A stretch of 64,000 bases of DNA from Bradyrhizobium cajani (GTDB lineage Bacteria; Pseudomonadota; Alphaproteobacteria; Rhizobiales; Xanthobacteraceae): contig NZ_WQNE01000020.1 in NCBI RefSeq assembly GCF_009759665.1, positions 62,001-126,000 of the forward strand, given 5' to 3'. The notes beneath the pieces are model-generated. The model was not told the DNA's origin. It ran no database searches and was given only the letters and a program-made list of their open reading frames with translations. Positions 51,564 through 59,495 of this stretch are shown here, piece by piece (the stretch's first letter is position 1; each line of letters begins with the position of its first letter). A program made the position numbers and the translations under genes.

Positions 51564-52382
51564 ATGAATTTCCGTTACTTGGCCGCGTCCGTCCGGCCGC
51601 GCGGGCGGCTTCTCGCCTTGTTGACGGCGACGGCGTTGGTCGTTCCGTTTGCCGCCGGGGCCCAGACGCCGGCGCCAGCCCCCGGCGCGCCCAAGGCGGC
51701 TCCGGCCCCGAAAGCCGCTCCGAAGGCCGCCCCCAAGGGTCCGGCGCCCGCCCAGGCGCAGCCGGCGCAGCAGGCTCCCGCTCAGGGCGCCCCGGCGCAG
51801 CAGGGTGCGGCTCAGCCGGCTGATCAGCAGATCCAGCTCATTTACGCCCCCTGGACCAAGTTCTGCCTCAAGGGCCAGGACGCCAACGCCAAGCAGGTCT
51901 GCTTCACCGGCAAGGACGGCCGGATCGAGTCGGGCCAGCCGGTCATCGCGGCCGTCATCATCGAGCCGGAAGGCGAGCCGAAGAAGATCCTGCGCGTGAC
52001 GCTGCCGCTCGGCATGCAGCTCGTGCACGGCACCCGTATCATCGTCGACAACAACGCGCCGTTGCAGAGCCCGTATGTGATCTGCTTCCAGAACGGCTGC
52101 ATGTCCGACTACGAGGCCACGCCCGAGCTCATCAACAACATGAAGAAGGGCCAGAATCTCGTTGTTCAGGCGATCAACGCCAATGGCGCGCCGCTGACCC
52201 TGCCGCTGCCGCTGGCCGGCGAATTCCAGAAGGCCTATGACGGTCCGCCGACCGATCCGAAGGTGTTCGAGGAAACCCAGAAGAAGCTCCAGGAAGAGCT
52301 TCAGAAGAAGGCTGACGAGCAGCGCAAGAAGCTCGAGCAGCAGGGCACGCCTCCGGGCGCGGCGGCCTCCGGACAGAAGTAA
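51564..52382 (+). CDS. invasion-associated locus B (IalB) family protein
   Basis: 272 residues: signal peptide (LLALLTATALVVPFAAGAQ), a long Ala/Pro/Lys/Gln linker (residues ~34-90), then the IalB core (IYAPWTKFCLKGQDANAKQVC, VIIEPEGEPKKILRVTLPLG, CFQNGCMSDYEA) with four cysteines in two pairs, and a C-terminal Glu/Lys/Gln coiled coil. IalB proteins are periplasmic or outer-membrane-associated; in Bartonella they aid erythrocyte invasion, while in free-living relatives the function is unknown. A strong terminator follows. Confidence 0.9.
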   Translation: MNFRYLAASVRPRGRLLALLTATALVVPFAAGAQTPAPAPGAPKAAPAPKAAPKAAPKGPAPAQAQPAQQAPAQGAPAQQGAAQPADQQIQLIYAPWTKFCLKGQDANAKQVCFTGKDGRIESGQPVIAAVIIEPEGEPKKILRVTLPLGMQLVHGTRIIVDNNAPLQSPYVICFQNGCMSDYEATPELINNMKKGQNLVVQAINANGAPLTLPLPLAGEFQKAYDGPPTDPKVFEETQKKLQEELQKKADEQRKKLEQQGTPPGAAASGQK

Positions 52383-52408
52383 TCAGGACTTCGAGTCCAG
52401 ACATGAAA

Positions 52409-52434
52409 AAGGCGCTCATGCGAGCGCCTTTTTT
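52409..52434 (+). terminator. rho-independent terminator after ialB-type gene
   Basis: AAGGCGCTC ... GAGCGCCTT with a four-base loop (ATGC), then TTTTTT at 52,429-52,434. It is also read on the other strand behind hspQ, so it can serve both convergent genes. Confidence 0.9.
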
Positions 52435-52449
52435 GCTGGCGGCGAAACG

Positions 52450-52782
52450 TCAGTTCAGCGACGGGTTGCGCGGACGGTAGCCGCCGCCCTTCTCCTTGAT
52501 GAAGATCTCGGCGACCTGGGAGTGGCGGATCGGCTCGCCGGAATCGTCCGGCAACAGGTTCTGCTCGGAAACATAGGCGACGTATTCCGACTCCGCGTTC
52601 TCGGCGAGCAGGTGATAGAACGGCTGGTCCTTGTGGGGCCGCAACTCCTCGGGGATCGACAGCCACCACTCCTCGGTGTTGTTGAATTCCGGATCAATGT
52701 CGAAGATCACGCCCCGGAACGAGAAGATCCGGTGGCGCACGACCTGTCCGATCTGGAATTTGGCGGTCCGCGCTTTAATCAT
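52450..52782 (-). CDS. hspQ: heat shock protein HspQ
   Basis: 110 residues with the complete HspQ/YccV pattern: KFQIGQVVRHRIFSFRGVIFDIDPEFNNTEEW, then RPHKDQPFYHLLAENAESEYVAYVSEQNLLPD. HspQ binds hemimethylated DNA and acts as a specificity enhancer of the Lon protease. Convergent with the ialB-type gene. Confidence 0.93.
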   Translation of the reverse strand: MIKARTAKFQIGQVVRHRIFSFRGVIFDIDPEFNNTEEWWLSIPEELRPHKDQPFYHLLAENAESEYVAYVSEQNLLPDDSGEPIRHSQVAEIFIKEKGGGYRPRNPSLN

Positions 52783-52888
52783 CCTCCGTCGATAGACCAG
52801 GATTGTGGCCGATGCTAGTGGCCTTACCCGGAATTAACCTCCGGTTCAGGGGCGGATAACCCCCAAGTCTTCAGAAAAAACTTCATCA

Positions 52889-53842
52889 ATGGTCGATATC
52901 CTCAATCTGGCACTACCTTATTTCGGCCTGATCTTCGTCGGATTTGCCTGCGGCAAGGCCAAGTCCCTGCCAGAATCAGGCCTCGCCTGGATGAACTTCT
53001 TCCTGCTCTACGTGTCGCTGCCGGCGCTGCTGTTCGCGATCATGTCGAAGACGCCGTTTGCGGAGCTGAACAATCCGCCCTTTCTGGTCGCGACCACGCT
53101 GTCGACGGTTGCGGCGTTCACCATCGCGCTCGTAGTCGGCAAGGTCCTTGGCAGGCTGACGCTGCGCGAAGCGACGCTCGCCGGGCTCTCCGGCGGCTAC
53201 GGCAATATCGGCTACATGGGACCGGGGCTCGCGCTCGCTGTGCTCGGGCCGAAGGCGGCGGCGCCGACCGCGCTGATCTTCTGCTGCGACAGCATCTTCC
53301 TGTTCACGATCGTGCCGCTGCTGATCGAGCTTTCAGACCGCGATCATCCCTCGCTGGTGCATGCCTTCGGCGTCGTGCTGAAGCAGATCGTGCTCAACCC
53401 GCTGATCATGTCGGCCTGCTTTGGCGCGGCGGTCGCGGCGCTGCATATCGAGCTGCCGGTCGCGCTCGACCGCACCATCACGTTCCTTCAGAACGCGGCC
53501 GCCCCGACCGCATTGTTCGTGCTCGGCGTGACGGTGGCGTTGCGGCCGTTCGATCGCGTGCCCTGGGAGGTGCCGGGGGTGATCGCGGTGAAGCTGCTGG
53601 TCCATCCGCTCACGGCGTTCGGGCTGATGCTGGCGTTCGGCCCGTTCGCGCAGCCCTGGGCCGCGACCGCCGTGCTAATGGCCTCGCTGCCGCCGGCACT
53701 GAACGTGTTCGTCATCGCCCGGCAGAACGACGCCTGGATCGAGTCCGCCTCCGTTGCCGTGCTGCTCGGCACCTTCGCCTCCGTAGTCACGCTGACCAGC
53801 GTGATGTGGGCGATCCAGACCGGCCGGCTGGCGTTTCCGTGA
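52889..53842 (+). CDS. AEC family transporter (auxin efflux carrier type)
   Basis: 317 residues with about ten transmembrane helices in two five-helix halves, including LPYFGLIFVGFACGKAKSLP, GYGNIGYMGPGLALAVLGP (the conserved crossover N-x-G segment) and ASLPPALNVFVIARQNDAW. AEC proteins export organic anions or auxin-like molecules; the substrate is not predictable here. Convergent with the UbiH-like gene (7 bp gap). Confidence 0.9.
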   Translation: MVDILNLALPYFGLIFVGFACGKAKSLPESGLAWMNFFLLYVSLPALLFAIMSKTPFAELNNPPFLVATTLSTVAAFTIALVVGKVLGRLTLREATLAGLSGGYGNIGYMGPGLALAVLGPKAAAPTALIFCCDSIFLFTIVPLLIELSDRDHPSLVHAFGVVLKQIVLNPLIMSACFGAAVAALHIELPVALDRTITFLQNAAAPTALFVLGVTVALRPFDRVPWEVPGVIAVKLLVHPLTAFGLMLAFGPFAQPWAATAVLMASLPPALNVFVIARQNDAWIESASVAVLLGTFASVVTLTSVMWAIQTGRLAFP

Positions 53843-53848
53843 GGAGTC

Positions 53849-55033
53849 CTATCTGCGCCAAGTCGGCGTGAGGCCCTCGCGCATGGCGAAGCGCCGGAGC
53901 GGGCCGATGGCGCCGAGCAGGTGCATGCCGACGGCGCGGACCGGCTGGAGCGGCAGGAAATCGTTGAGCAGGGAACGGTTGGCGATGTCGATCGCAAAGG
54001 TCCGGCTCAAGATGTCCGGACGCCGCGCCCGGTCGTAGCGCCTGAGCACGTCGGGCGCACCGGGATCCTGGCGAGAGGCGATGGCCTCGCCCGCGAGCCG
54101 CGCGATGTCGGCGGCATCGCGCAGGCCGAGATTGAGGCCCTGGGCACCGATCGGGGGAACCACATGGGCGGCTTCGCCGACCAGCGCGATGCGGTCGCGG
54201 CCGAAGGAGTTTGGACGTTCGATCGCGAGCGGGAACAGGTTGCGGCCGGGCTCCACACTCATGCGTCCGAGGATCGAATGCGACTGCTTCTCGATCGCAG
54301 CGGACAGCTCCTCGTCGCTCAGGCCGCGCAGCCGCTCGGCTTCCGCGGGCGCCGCGACCCAGACGATGCTGGAGCGGTCGCCGGGCAGGGGCACGAACAC
54401 GCAGGGACCGTGCGAGGTGTGGAACTCGGTCGAGACATTCCGATGCGGTCGCCCATGGCCGACGTTGAAGGTCAGCGCGGTCTGCGAAAGCTCGCGCCGC
54501 GTCACGGTGATGCCGGCAGCCTCGCGGCACAGCGAGTGCCGGCCGTCGGCGCCGACCACGAGCCGGGCCGAGAGGAATTGCGCCGAGGCCGTGCGGATGG
54601 CGACGTCGTCGGCTTCGATCACGATGCTCTCGGCCTCGTCGTCGAAACGGACGAGGTGGGGGAGCTCGGCTGCGCGTTCTTCGAGCGCGAGCATCAGCGA
54701 ACGGTTGTCGATGTTGTAGCCGAAGGCGTCGAGGCCGATCTCGTGACAGGAGAACCGGACCTCCGGCGCGCGGAACAGCCGGCCGGTGTCGTCGACGAGG
54801 CGCATGACCTCGAGCGCGGCCGCCTTGTCCTTGCAGCGCGGCCAGACGTCGAGGCTCTCCAGGAGATCGACGGAGGCACCCAACAGGGCGGTGGTGCGGT
54901 TATCGGCATAGGGCACGCGCCGCGCCACCAGCGCGGTCCGCGCACCCGCCTGCGCCAGCGCGATCGCCGCCGCGAGCCCGGCCGGTCCGCCGCCGATCAC
55001 GGCCGCGTCATGGAGTGTCGATGCGTCTGTCAT
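53849..55033 (-). CDS. UbiH/UbiF/COQ6 family FAD-dependent hydroxylase
   Basis: 394 residues from ATG 55,033. FAD dinucleotide motif GGGPAGLAAAIALAQAG at residue ~14, DG motif VVGADGRHSLCREAAGI, and the second FAD motif IALVGEAAHVVPPIGAQGLNLGLRDA. It hydroxylates the aromatic ring of ubiquinone precursors; which position cannot be decided, since rhizobial UbiL/UbiM-type enzymes deviate. Divergent from pcs (86 bp). Confidence 0.88.
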   Translation of the reverse strand: MTDASTLHDAAVIGGGPAGLAAAIALAQAGARTALVARRVPYADNRTTALLGASVDLLESLDVWPRCKDKAAALEVMRLVDDTGRLFRAPEVRFSCHEIGLDAFGYNIDNRSLMLALEERAAELPHLVRFDDEAESIVIEADDVAIRTASAQFLSARLVVGADGRHSLCREAAGITVTRRELSQTALTFNVGHGRPHRNVSTEFHTSHGPCVFVPLPGDRSSIVWVAAPAEAERLRGLSDEELSAAIEKQSHSILGRMSVEPGRNLFPLAIERPNSFGRDRIALVGEAAHVVPPIGAQGLNLGLRDAADIARLAGEAIASRQDPGAPDVLRRYDRARRPDILSRTFAIDIANRSLLNDFLPLQPVRAVGMHLLGAIGPLRRFAMREGLTPTWRR

Positions 55034-55119
55034 GGAACGACATTTGACACGCCCCGCGACAAATTCAAGCCTGCTGATTTTCCCTGATTTTGTGACGAAT
55101 TGCACGGCCGAGCGTCGCA

Positions 55120-55887
55120 ATGCCGGATGTGCAAACCGGTCCCGTTCTGGTAGCAGAAGCCATGGATACGCAGCAGGATTCCCTGAAGCCGAGACCGGCG
55201 ATCCGCGCCGCGGCCTTCTCGGTGCACATCTTCACCGCCTTCGGCGCGGCCATTGCGCTGCTGGCGATGCTGGAGGCCGTGCGCGAGCACTGGGCGGCGA
55301 TGTTTCAATGGCTGGGCGTCGCCCTCGTCATCGACGCGATCGATGGCCCGATCGCGCGCCGGCTCGACGTCAAGAACGTGCAGCCGAACTGGTCGGGCGA
55401 CGTGCTCGACCTCGTGGTCGACTTCGTCACCTATGTGTTCGTGCCGGCCTATGCGATCGTGGCGAGCGGCCTGCTGCTGCCGGTTGCGGCGCCGCTGCTC
55501 GGCGTCGCCATCATCGTCACCAGCGCATTATATTTCGCGGACCTGCGCATGAAGGCCGACGACAATCATTTCCGCGGCTTTCCGGCGCTGTGGAATGCGG
55601 CGGCGTTCTACCTGTTCCTGCTGCACTGGCCACCGCTGTTATCGACCCTACTGGTCGCAGGCCTGGTGGTGCTGACCTTCGTGCCGTTCCACGTGCTGCA
55701 TCCGGTCCGGGTCGTGCGGCTGCGCTGGCTGACGATGTCGCTGATCGCGATCTGGGCGCTGCTCGGGCTCTATACGCTGGAGATGGACTTCCACGTCGGC
55801 ACCGGCGTCACGGTCGCGCTGTGCGCGATCGCACTGTGGATCGCCTTCAGCGACGCATTGATCCGCCTGGCAAGATCCTTTGCATGA
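55120..55887 (+). CDS. pcs: phosphatidylcholine synthase (CDP-choline dependent)
   Basis: 255 residues (an internal ATG at 55,162 may be the true start). Eight membrane helices and the modified CDP-alcohol phosphotransferase motif of Pcs: DAIDGPIARRLDVKNVQPNWSG then DVLDLVVDFVTYV, plus DLRMKADDNHFRGFPALWN. It condenses CDP-diacylglycerol with choline; phosphatidylcholine is important for Bradyrhizobium symbiosis. Its stop overlaps the TerC gene start (ATGA), indicating coupling. Confidence 0.95.
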   Translation: MPDVQTGPVLVAEAMDTQQDSLKPRPAIRAAAFSVHIFTAFGAAIALLAMLEAVREHWAAMFQWLGVALVIDAIDGPIARRLDVKNVQPNWSGDVLDLVVDFVTYVFVPAYAIVASGLLLPVAAPLLGVAIIVTSALYFADLRMKADDNHFRGFPALWNAAAFYLFLLHWPPLLSTLLVAGLVVLTFVPFHVLHPVRVVRLRWLTMSLIAIWALLGLYTLEMDFHVGTGVTVALCAIALWIAFSDALIRLARSFA

Positions 55888-56618
55888 TGCACCTGCTGAC
55901 CAGCCCCGAGGCCTGGGCGGCGCTGCTGACACTGACGTCGCTCGAGATCGTGCTCGGCATCGACAACGTCATCTTCCTGTCGGTGATCGTCTCGCGCATT
56001 CCCGAGAAGCAGGCCCATCGCGCCCGCCAGATCGGGCTGGCGCTGGCGCTGGTCTTCCGCATCTTGCTGCTCAGCGTCCTGGTCTGGCTGATCGGCCTGA
56101 CTGCGCCGGTATTTTCCTCTTCGGGTTACGACTTTTCCTGGCGCGACATCATCCTGATCGGCGGCGGCCTGTTCCTGATCGCCAAGGCGACGCACGAGAT
56201 CCACGCCGAGGTCGAAGCCGATGAGGGCGAGGGCGATCAGGAGTCCGGCGGCAGCGCCTTCTTCTGGGTGATCGTCCAGATCATCGTCATCGACATCGTG
56301 TTCTCGCTGGACTCGATCATCACCGCGATCGGCATGGCGCAGGATATCGAGATCATGATCGCGGCCGTCGTGATCGCCTGCCTGATCATGTACATTTCGT
56401 CCGGCCCGGTGTCGCGATTCGTCGCGGAGCATCCGACCACCAAGATGCTGGCGCTGGCGTTCCTGGTGCTGATCGGCGTGGCGCTGGTCGCCGATGGCTT
56501 CCAATTCCACATTCCGCGCGGCTACATCTATTTCGCGATTGCGTTCTCGGCGGCGGTCGAGTTCTTCAACGTGCTGGCCAAGCGCAACCGCAGGAAAGCC
56601 GGCAGGCGGGCGGCCTAG
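55884..56618 (+). CDS. TerC family integral membrane protein
   Basis: 244 residues from ATG 55,884 (or the next codon, also ATG). About seven helices with the TerC signatures LTSLEIVLGIDNVIFLSVI and IIVIDIVFSLDSIITAIGMA, both carrying the buried acidic residues, and a cytoplasmic acidic loop (EVEADEGEGDQESGG). TerC/Alx proteins handle Mn2+ and act in metal homeostasis at secretion. Coupled to pcs. Confidence 0.92.
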   Translation: MMHLLTSPEAWAALLTLTSLEIVLGIDNVIFLSVIVSRIPEKQAHRARQIGLALALVFRILLLSVLVWLIGLTAPVFSSSGYDFSWRDIILIGGGLFLIAKATHEIHAEVEADEGEGDQESGGSAFFWVIVQIIVIDIVFSLDSIITAIGMAQDIEIMIAAVVIACLIMYISSGPVSRFVAEHPTTKMLALAFLVLIGVALVADGFQFHIPRGYIYFAIAFSAAVEFFNVLAKRNRRKAGRRAA

Positions 56619-56711
56619 CCGTTCCATCCGGCGTCGAGTTGACAAGGCGAGCGCGATGTCTTTCGCTTGTCCGCGGCAGGACCGCGAGCAGGAAAACGAG
56701 GAGGTCAGGCG

Positions 56712-57686
56712 ATGACCAAAGCCGTCCGTGTGCACAAGGTCGGAGGCCCCGAGGCGCTGGTCTATGAGAGCGTCGAGGTGCCGGCACCGGGCCCCGGCGA
56801 GGTGCGTATCCGCCAGCACGCGGTCGGGCTGAACTTCATCGACGTCTATTATCGCACCGGCCTCTACAAGGCGCCGGGGCTGCCCTTCATCGCCGGCAAC
56901 GAGGCCTCGGGCGAGGTCGTCGCGGTCGGGCCGGGCGTGACGCATTTCCATCCCGGCGATCGCGTCGCCTATTACCACAATCTCGGCGCCTATACCGGCG
57001 AGCGCAACATCCCCTGGGAGAAGCTGGTCAAGCTGCCCGATCACATCACCCACGAGCAGGGCGCCGTGCTGATGCTGAAGGGGCTCACCGTCTGGTACCT
57101 CCTGCACAAGACCTTCAAGGTCGAGCCGCATCATCGCGTGCTGATTCATGCTGCGGCCGGCGGCATCGGCCTGTTGGCCTGCCAATGGGCAAGCGCGCTC
57201 GGCGCCCATGTCATCGGCACGGTCGGTTCGCGCGAGAAGGCCGAGCTTGCGGAGGCCAATGGCTGCGACCACGTCATCCTCTACAACGAGGAGGACTTCG
57301 TCGCGCGCGTCAAACAGATCAGCCGCAACGAGGGCTGCGACGTCGTCTATGACGGCGTCGGCAAGGCGACGTTCCCGGGCTCGCTGTCCTGCCTGAAGCC
57401 GCGCGGCATGTTCGTTTCGTTCGGCAATGCCTCCGGACCCGTGCCGCCGTTCTCGATCGCCGAGCTCAACACTCACGGCTCGCTGTTTGCGACGCGGCCG
57501 AAGCTCAACGACTACATCGGCAAGCGCTCCGAACTGCTGGAAGGCGCCGACACGCTGTTCGCCGCAGTCATCAACGGCAAGCTGCACGTGCCGATCAACC
57601 ACGCCTACGCGCTGAAGGATGCCGCGAAGGCGCACACCGATCTCGAAAGCCGCAAGACCACGGGCGCGTCGATCCTGAAGCCGTAG
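56712..57686 (+). CDS. quinone oxidoreductase (NADPH:quinone reductase, zeta-crystallin type)
   Basis: 324 residues from ATG 56,712 (GAGGTCAGGCG upstream). MDR fold: N-terminal GroES-like domain (VRIRQHAVGLNFIDVYYRTG, FIAGNEASGEVVAVGPGV) lacking zinc ligands, then a Rossmann motif HAAAGGIGLLACQWASALGA, SREKAELAEANGCDHVI and the C-terminal HVPINHAYALKDAAKAHTDL. It reduces quinones using NADPH in the cytoplasm. Followed by a dispersed palindrome. Confidence 0.93.
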   Translation: MTKAVRVHKVGGPEALVYESVEVPAPGPGEVRIRQHAVGLNFIDVYYRTGLYKAPGLPFIAGNEASGEVVAVGPGVTHFHPGDRVAYYHNLGAYTGERNIPWEKLVKLPDHITHEQGAVLMLKGLTVWYLLHKTFKVEPHHRVLIHAAAGGIGLLACQWASALGAHVIGTVGSREKAELAEANGCDHVILYNEEDFVARVKQISRNEGCDVVYDGVGKATFPGSLSCLKPRGMFVSFGNASGPVPPFSIAELNTHGSLFATRPKLNDYIGKRSELLEGADTLFAAVINGKLHVPINHAYALKDAAKAHTDLESRKTTGASILKP

Positions 57687-57693
57687 TTCTTTA

Positions 57694-57809
57694 CGTCATT
57701 GCGAGCGAAGCGAAGCAATCCAGAGCTGCCTCCGCGGAAACAGTCTGGATTGCTTCGTCGCCAGCGCAAAATTGCTTCGCAATTTTGTCGCGGGTTCCTC
57801 GCAATGACG
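57694..57809. repeat. dispersed palindrome, composite variant
   Basis: The left arm CGTCATTGCGAGCGAAGCGA... (57,694-57,724) pairs with 57,743 onward (TCTGGATTGCTTCG). The right arm is interrupted by an extra hairpin (GCAAAATTGCTTCGCAATTTTG) before finishing CTCGCAATGACG at 57,809. It lies between two convergent genes. Confidence 0.8.
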
Positions 57810-57813
57810 GGTC

Positions 57814-59010
57814 CTACGCCACCCGCCGTGCCGCGCCGGCCTTGGTCAAGATCCCGTCGAGACAATCGATCATTTCGGCGATCTCGGCCCGCGTGACGTT
57901 CAGCGCCGGCATGAAACGCAGCGTGTCGACCTGCGGCGCGTTGAGGAGCACGCCTTGCTCGAACGCTTGCGCGACGATGCCGGGGGCGATCGGCAGCTTG
58001 AGGTCGAGTGCCAGCAAGAGGCCACGTCCCCGCACGCCGCCGAGGCCGTGCCGAGCCGAGATCTTCTGCAACTCGCTTTCCAGCAGCAGGCCGGTCTCGG
58101 CCACCTGTTTCAGGAAGTCGGGCTTGCTGATCTCCTCGAGCACCGCAAGCCCCGCCGCGCACATGATCGGGTTGCCGTTGAACGTGCCGCCCTGATCGCC
58201 GTGCGCGAAGCAGGAGGCGCGTTCGGTCGCAAGCAGCGCCGCGAGCGGCACGCCGCCGCCGATGCCCTTGCCGAGCGTCATGATGTCGGGCGAGATCCCG
58301 GTGTGCTCGTAATGGAAGAGCTTGCCGGTCCGGCCCATGCCGGTCTGGATCTCGTCGAAGATCAGCAGCAGGCCGTGGGCCTCGGTGAGCGCGCGCAGCT
58401 CTTGCAGGAACTGATCGCTCGCCGGCCACACGCCGGACTCGCCCTGGATCGGCTCGAGCATCACAGCGACGGTGTTGTCGTTGATCAGCTTTGCGACCGA
58501 AGCGATGTCGTTGAGCTTCGCCTTCTTGAAGCCGGCGACCTTCGGCTCGAACAGCGGCTCGAACGCCTTCTTGCCCGAAGCCGACATCGTCGCCAGCGTC
58601 CGGCCGTGGAAGCCGCCTTCGAAGCTGATGATCTCGAACGCACCGTTCCGGTGCAGGCTGCCATATTTGCGCGCGAGCTTGATCGCGCCCTCATTGGCCT
58701 CCGCGCCCGAGTTGGCAAAGAACACCTGGTCGAAGGCGCTGTTGTCGACGAGCGCCTGCGCCAGCTTGAGGCTCGGCTCATTGTAGAACGCCGGGCTCGG
58801 CGTCAGCAGCCGCCTGGCCTGCGCGGCGAGTGCATCGGCAATGGCCGGTGGCGAGTGGCCGAGGCAGTTCACGGCCCAGCCCTGCACGAAATCGAGATAG
58901 CGCTTGCGGCCGTCGTCCCAGCGATAGGAGCCGGCGCCGCGGACGAACACGACCTGGGGCCGTGCGGTGATGTCCATCAGCGCGTCATACGGATGGGTGG
59001 CGGTGGTCAT
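57814..59010 (-). CDS. argD: acetylornithine aminotransferase family (class III PLP), ArgD-like
   Basis: 398 residues from ATG 59,010 (GAGGAG seven bases upstream). Class III aminotransferase features: FVQGWAVNCLGHSPPAI, FFANSGAEANEGAIKLARKYG, the FHGRTLATMSASG segment, the Asp of LLIFDEIQTGMGRTGKLF, and the PLP lysine in DIMTLGKGIGGGVPLAALL; GDQGGTFNGNPIMCAAGLAVL contacts phosphate. The length and motifs are those of acetylornithine/succinyldiaminopimelate aminotransferases. It is alone (argF is not adjacent), so it may be a second ArgD paralogue. The arginine-rich leader peptide and attenuator upstream support a role in arginine synthesis. Confidence 0.85.
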   Translation of the reverse strand: MTTATHPYDALMDITARPQVVFVRGAGSYRWDDGRKRYLDFVQGWAVNCLGHSPPAIADALAAQARRLLTPSPAFYNEPSLKLAQALVDNSAFDQVFFANSGAEANEGAIKLARKYGSLHRNGAFEIISFEGGFHGRTLATMSASGKKAFEPLFEPKVAGFKKAKLNDIASVAKLINDNTVAVMLEPIQGESGVWPASDQFLQELRALTEAHGLLLIFDEIQTGMGRTGKLFHYEHTGISPDIMTLGKGIGGGVPLAALLATERASCFAHGDQGGTFNGNPIMCAAGLAVLEEISKPDFLKQVAETGLLLESELQKISARHGLGGVRGRGLLLALDLKLPIAPGIVAQAFEQGVLLNAPQVDTLRFMPALNVTRAEIAEMIDCLDGILTKAGAARRVA

Positions 59011-59055
59011 GTCGAACTCCTCTGGAGGCGGGTGGAAAAAGGCGCGCGAAAAGCA

Positions 59056-59086
59056 AGAAGGCCGCACTTTGCGGGTGCGGCCTTCT
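59056..59086 (-). terminator. attenuator terminator in the argD leader
   Basis: On the minus strand a perfect 12-bp stem AGAAGGCCGCAC / GTGCGGCCTTCT (59,086-59,075 with 59,067-59,056), loop CCGCAAA, is followed by TTGCTTTTCG. It lies 46 bp before the argD start and 26 bp after the leader ORF stop. The 5' arm plus loop contains CGCACCCGC, repeated in the leader ORF (59,151-59,159). Confidence 0.75.
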
Positions 59087-59111
59087 CGAAAACTCTGCTG
59101 AATTCAGGTGA

Positions 59112-59201
59112 TCAGCGGTGTCGTCGGACATGGCGCAACCCATCATCGTCGCGGGTGCGACGACGGAAAGCTGCGCGGCGGTGGGTCCGAGAGTTGATCA
59201 T
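59112..59201 (-). CDS. arginine-rich leader peptide of argD (candidate attenuator ORF)
   Basis: ATG 59,201 to TGA 59,112: 29 residues, MINSRTHRRAAFRRRTRDDD then GLRHVRRHR, with 11 arginines including three consecutive codons CGT CGT CGC. The ORF follows the -10-like box by eight bases, so the mRNA is probably leaderless, as for the trp leader peptide of rhizobia. The run of Arg codons overlaps segment 1 (CGCACCCGC); segment 2 is GGGTTGCG (59,141-59,134); segment 3 is the repeated CGCACCCGC in the terminator. Arg-rich frames do arise by chance in GC-rich DNA, so the whole arrangement, not the peptide alone, is the evidence. Confidence 0.6.
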   Translation of the reverse strand: MINSRTHRRAAFRRRTRDDDGLRHVRRHR

Positions 59202-59209
59202 GGGGCGCG

Positions 59210-59239
59210 TCCCTACAGCCGAACGGCAGGACTTGTCAA
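59210..59239 (-). promoter_or_regulatory. promoter of argD leader transcript
   Basis: Minus strand: perfect -35 TTGACA (59,239-59,234), 18-bp spacer, -10-like TAGGGA (59,215-59,210). Transcription would begin at, or one or two bases before, the leader ATG at 59,201. Confidence 0.55.
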
Positions 59240-59277
59240 GCGGGCGTTTTGCAGAACACCCGCCTGGCGTGCATCGA

Positions 59278-59454
59278 TCAGGTCAGATGCGCGGCTTCCT
59301 CGGTGTCCTCGCAGCCCCAGTCCGCATCCGCAATCGCAGTGTCGATGAGCTCGCCGCGCATCAGCTTGAGCGGCGATGTCCAGTACAGCGCGATGTTGCA
59401 CCTTGAACACCCACACCAGTCCGGTCGTGACGTCGCGCGTGGGCGTGAATGCAT
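59278..59454 (-). CDS. possible 58-residue cysteine-rich small protein
   Basis: ATG 59,454 opens a frame with PDWCGCSRCNIALYWTSPLK then MRGELIDTAIADADWG and an acidic end. The C-x-C-x2-C cluster suggests a metal site and the acidic composition is unlike a shadow frame. A perfect TATAAT overlaps the proposed start, so the real start may instead be the internal ATG of MRGEL. It lies between the TPR gene and the argD promoter, on the same strand. Confidence 0.4.
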   Translation of the reverse strand: MHSRPRATSRPDWCGCSRCNIALYWTSPLKLMRGELIDTAIADADWGCEDTEEAAHLT

Positions 59455-59495
59455 TATAGTGTCACATCGTCAGCGCGTGACGCTGCAGGTGAGGA

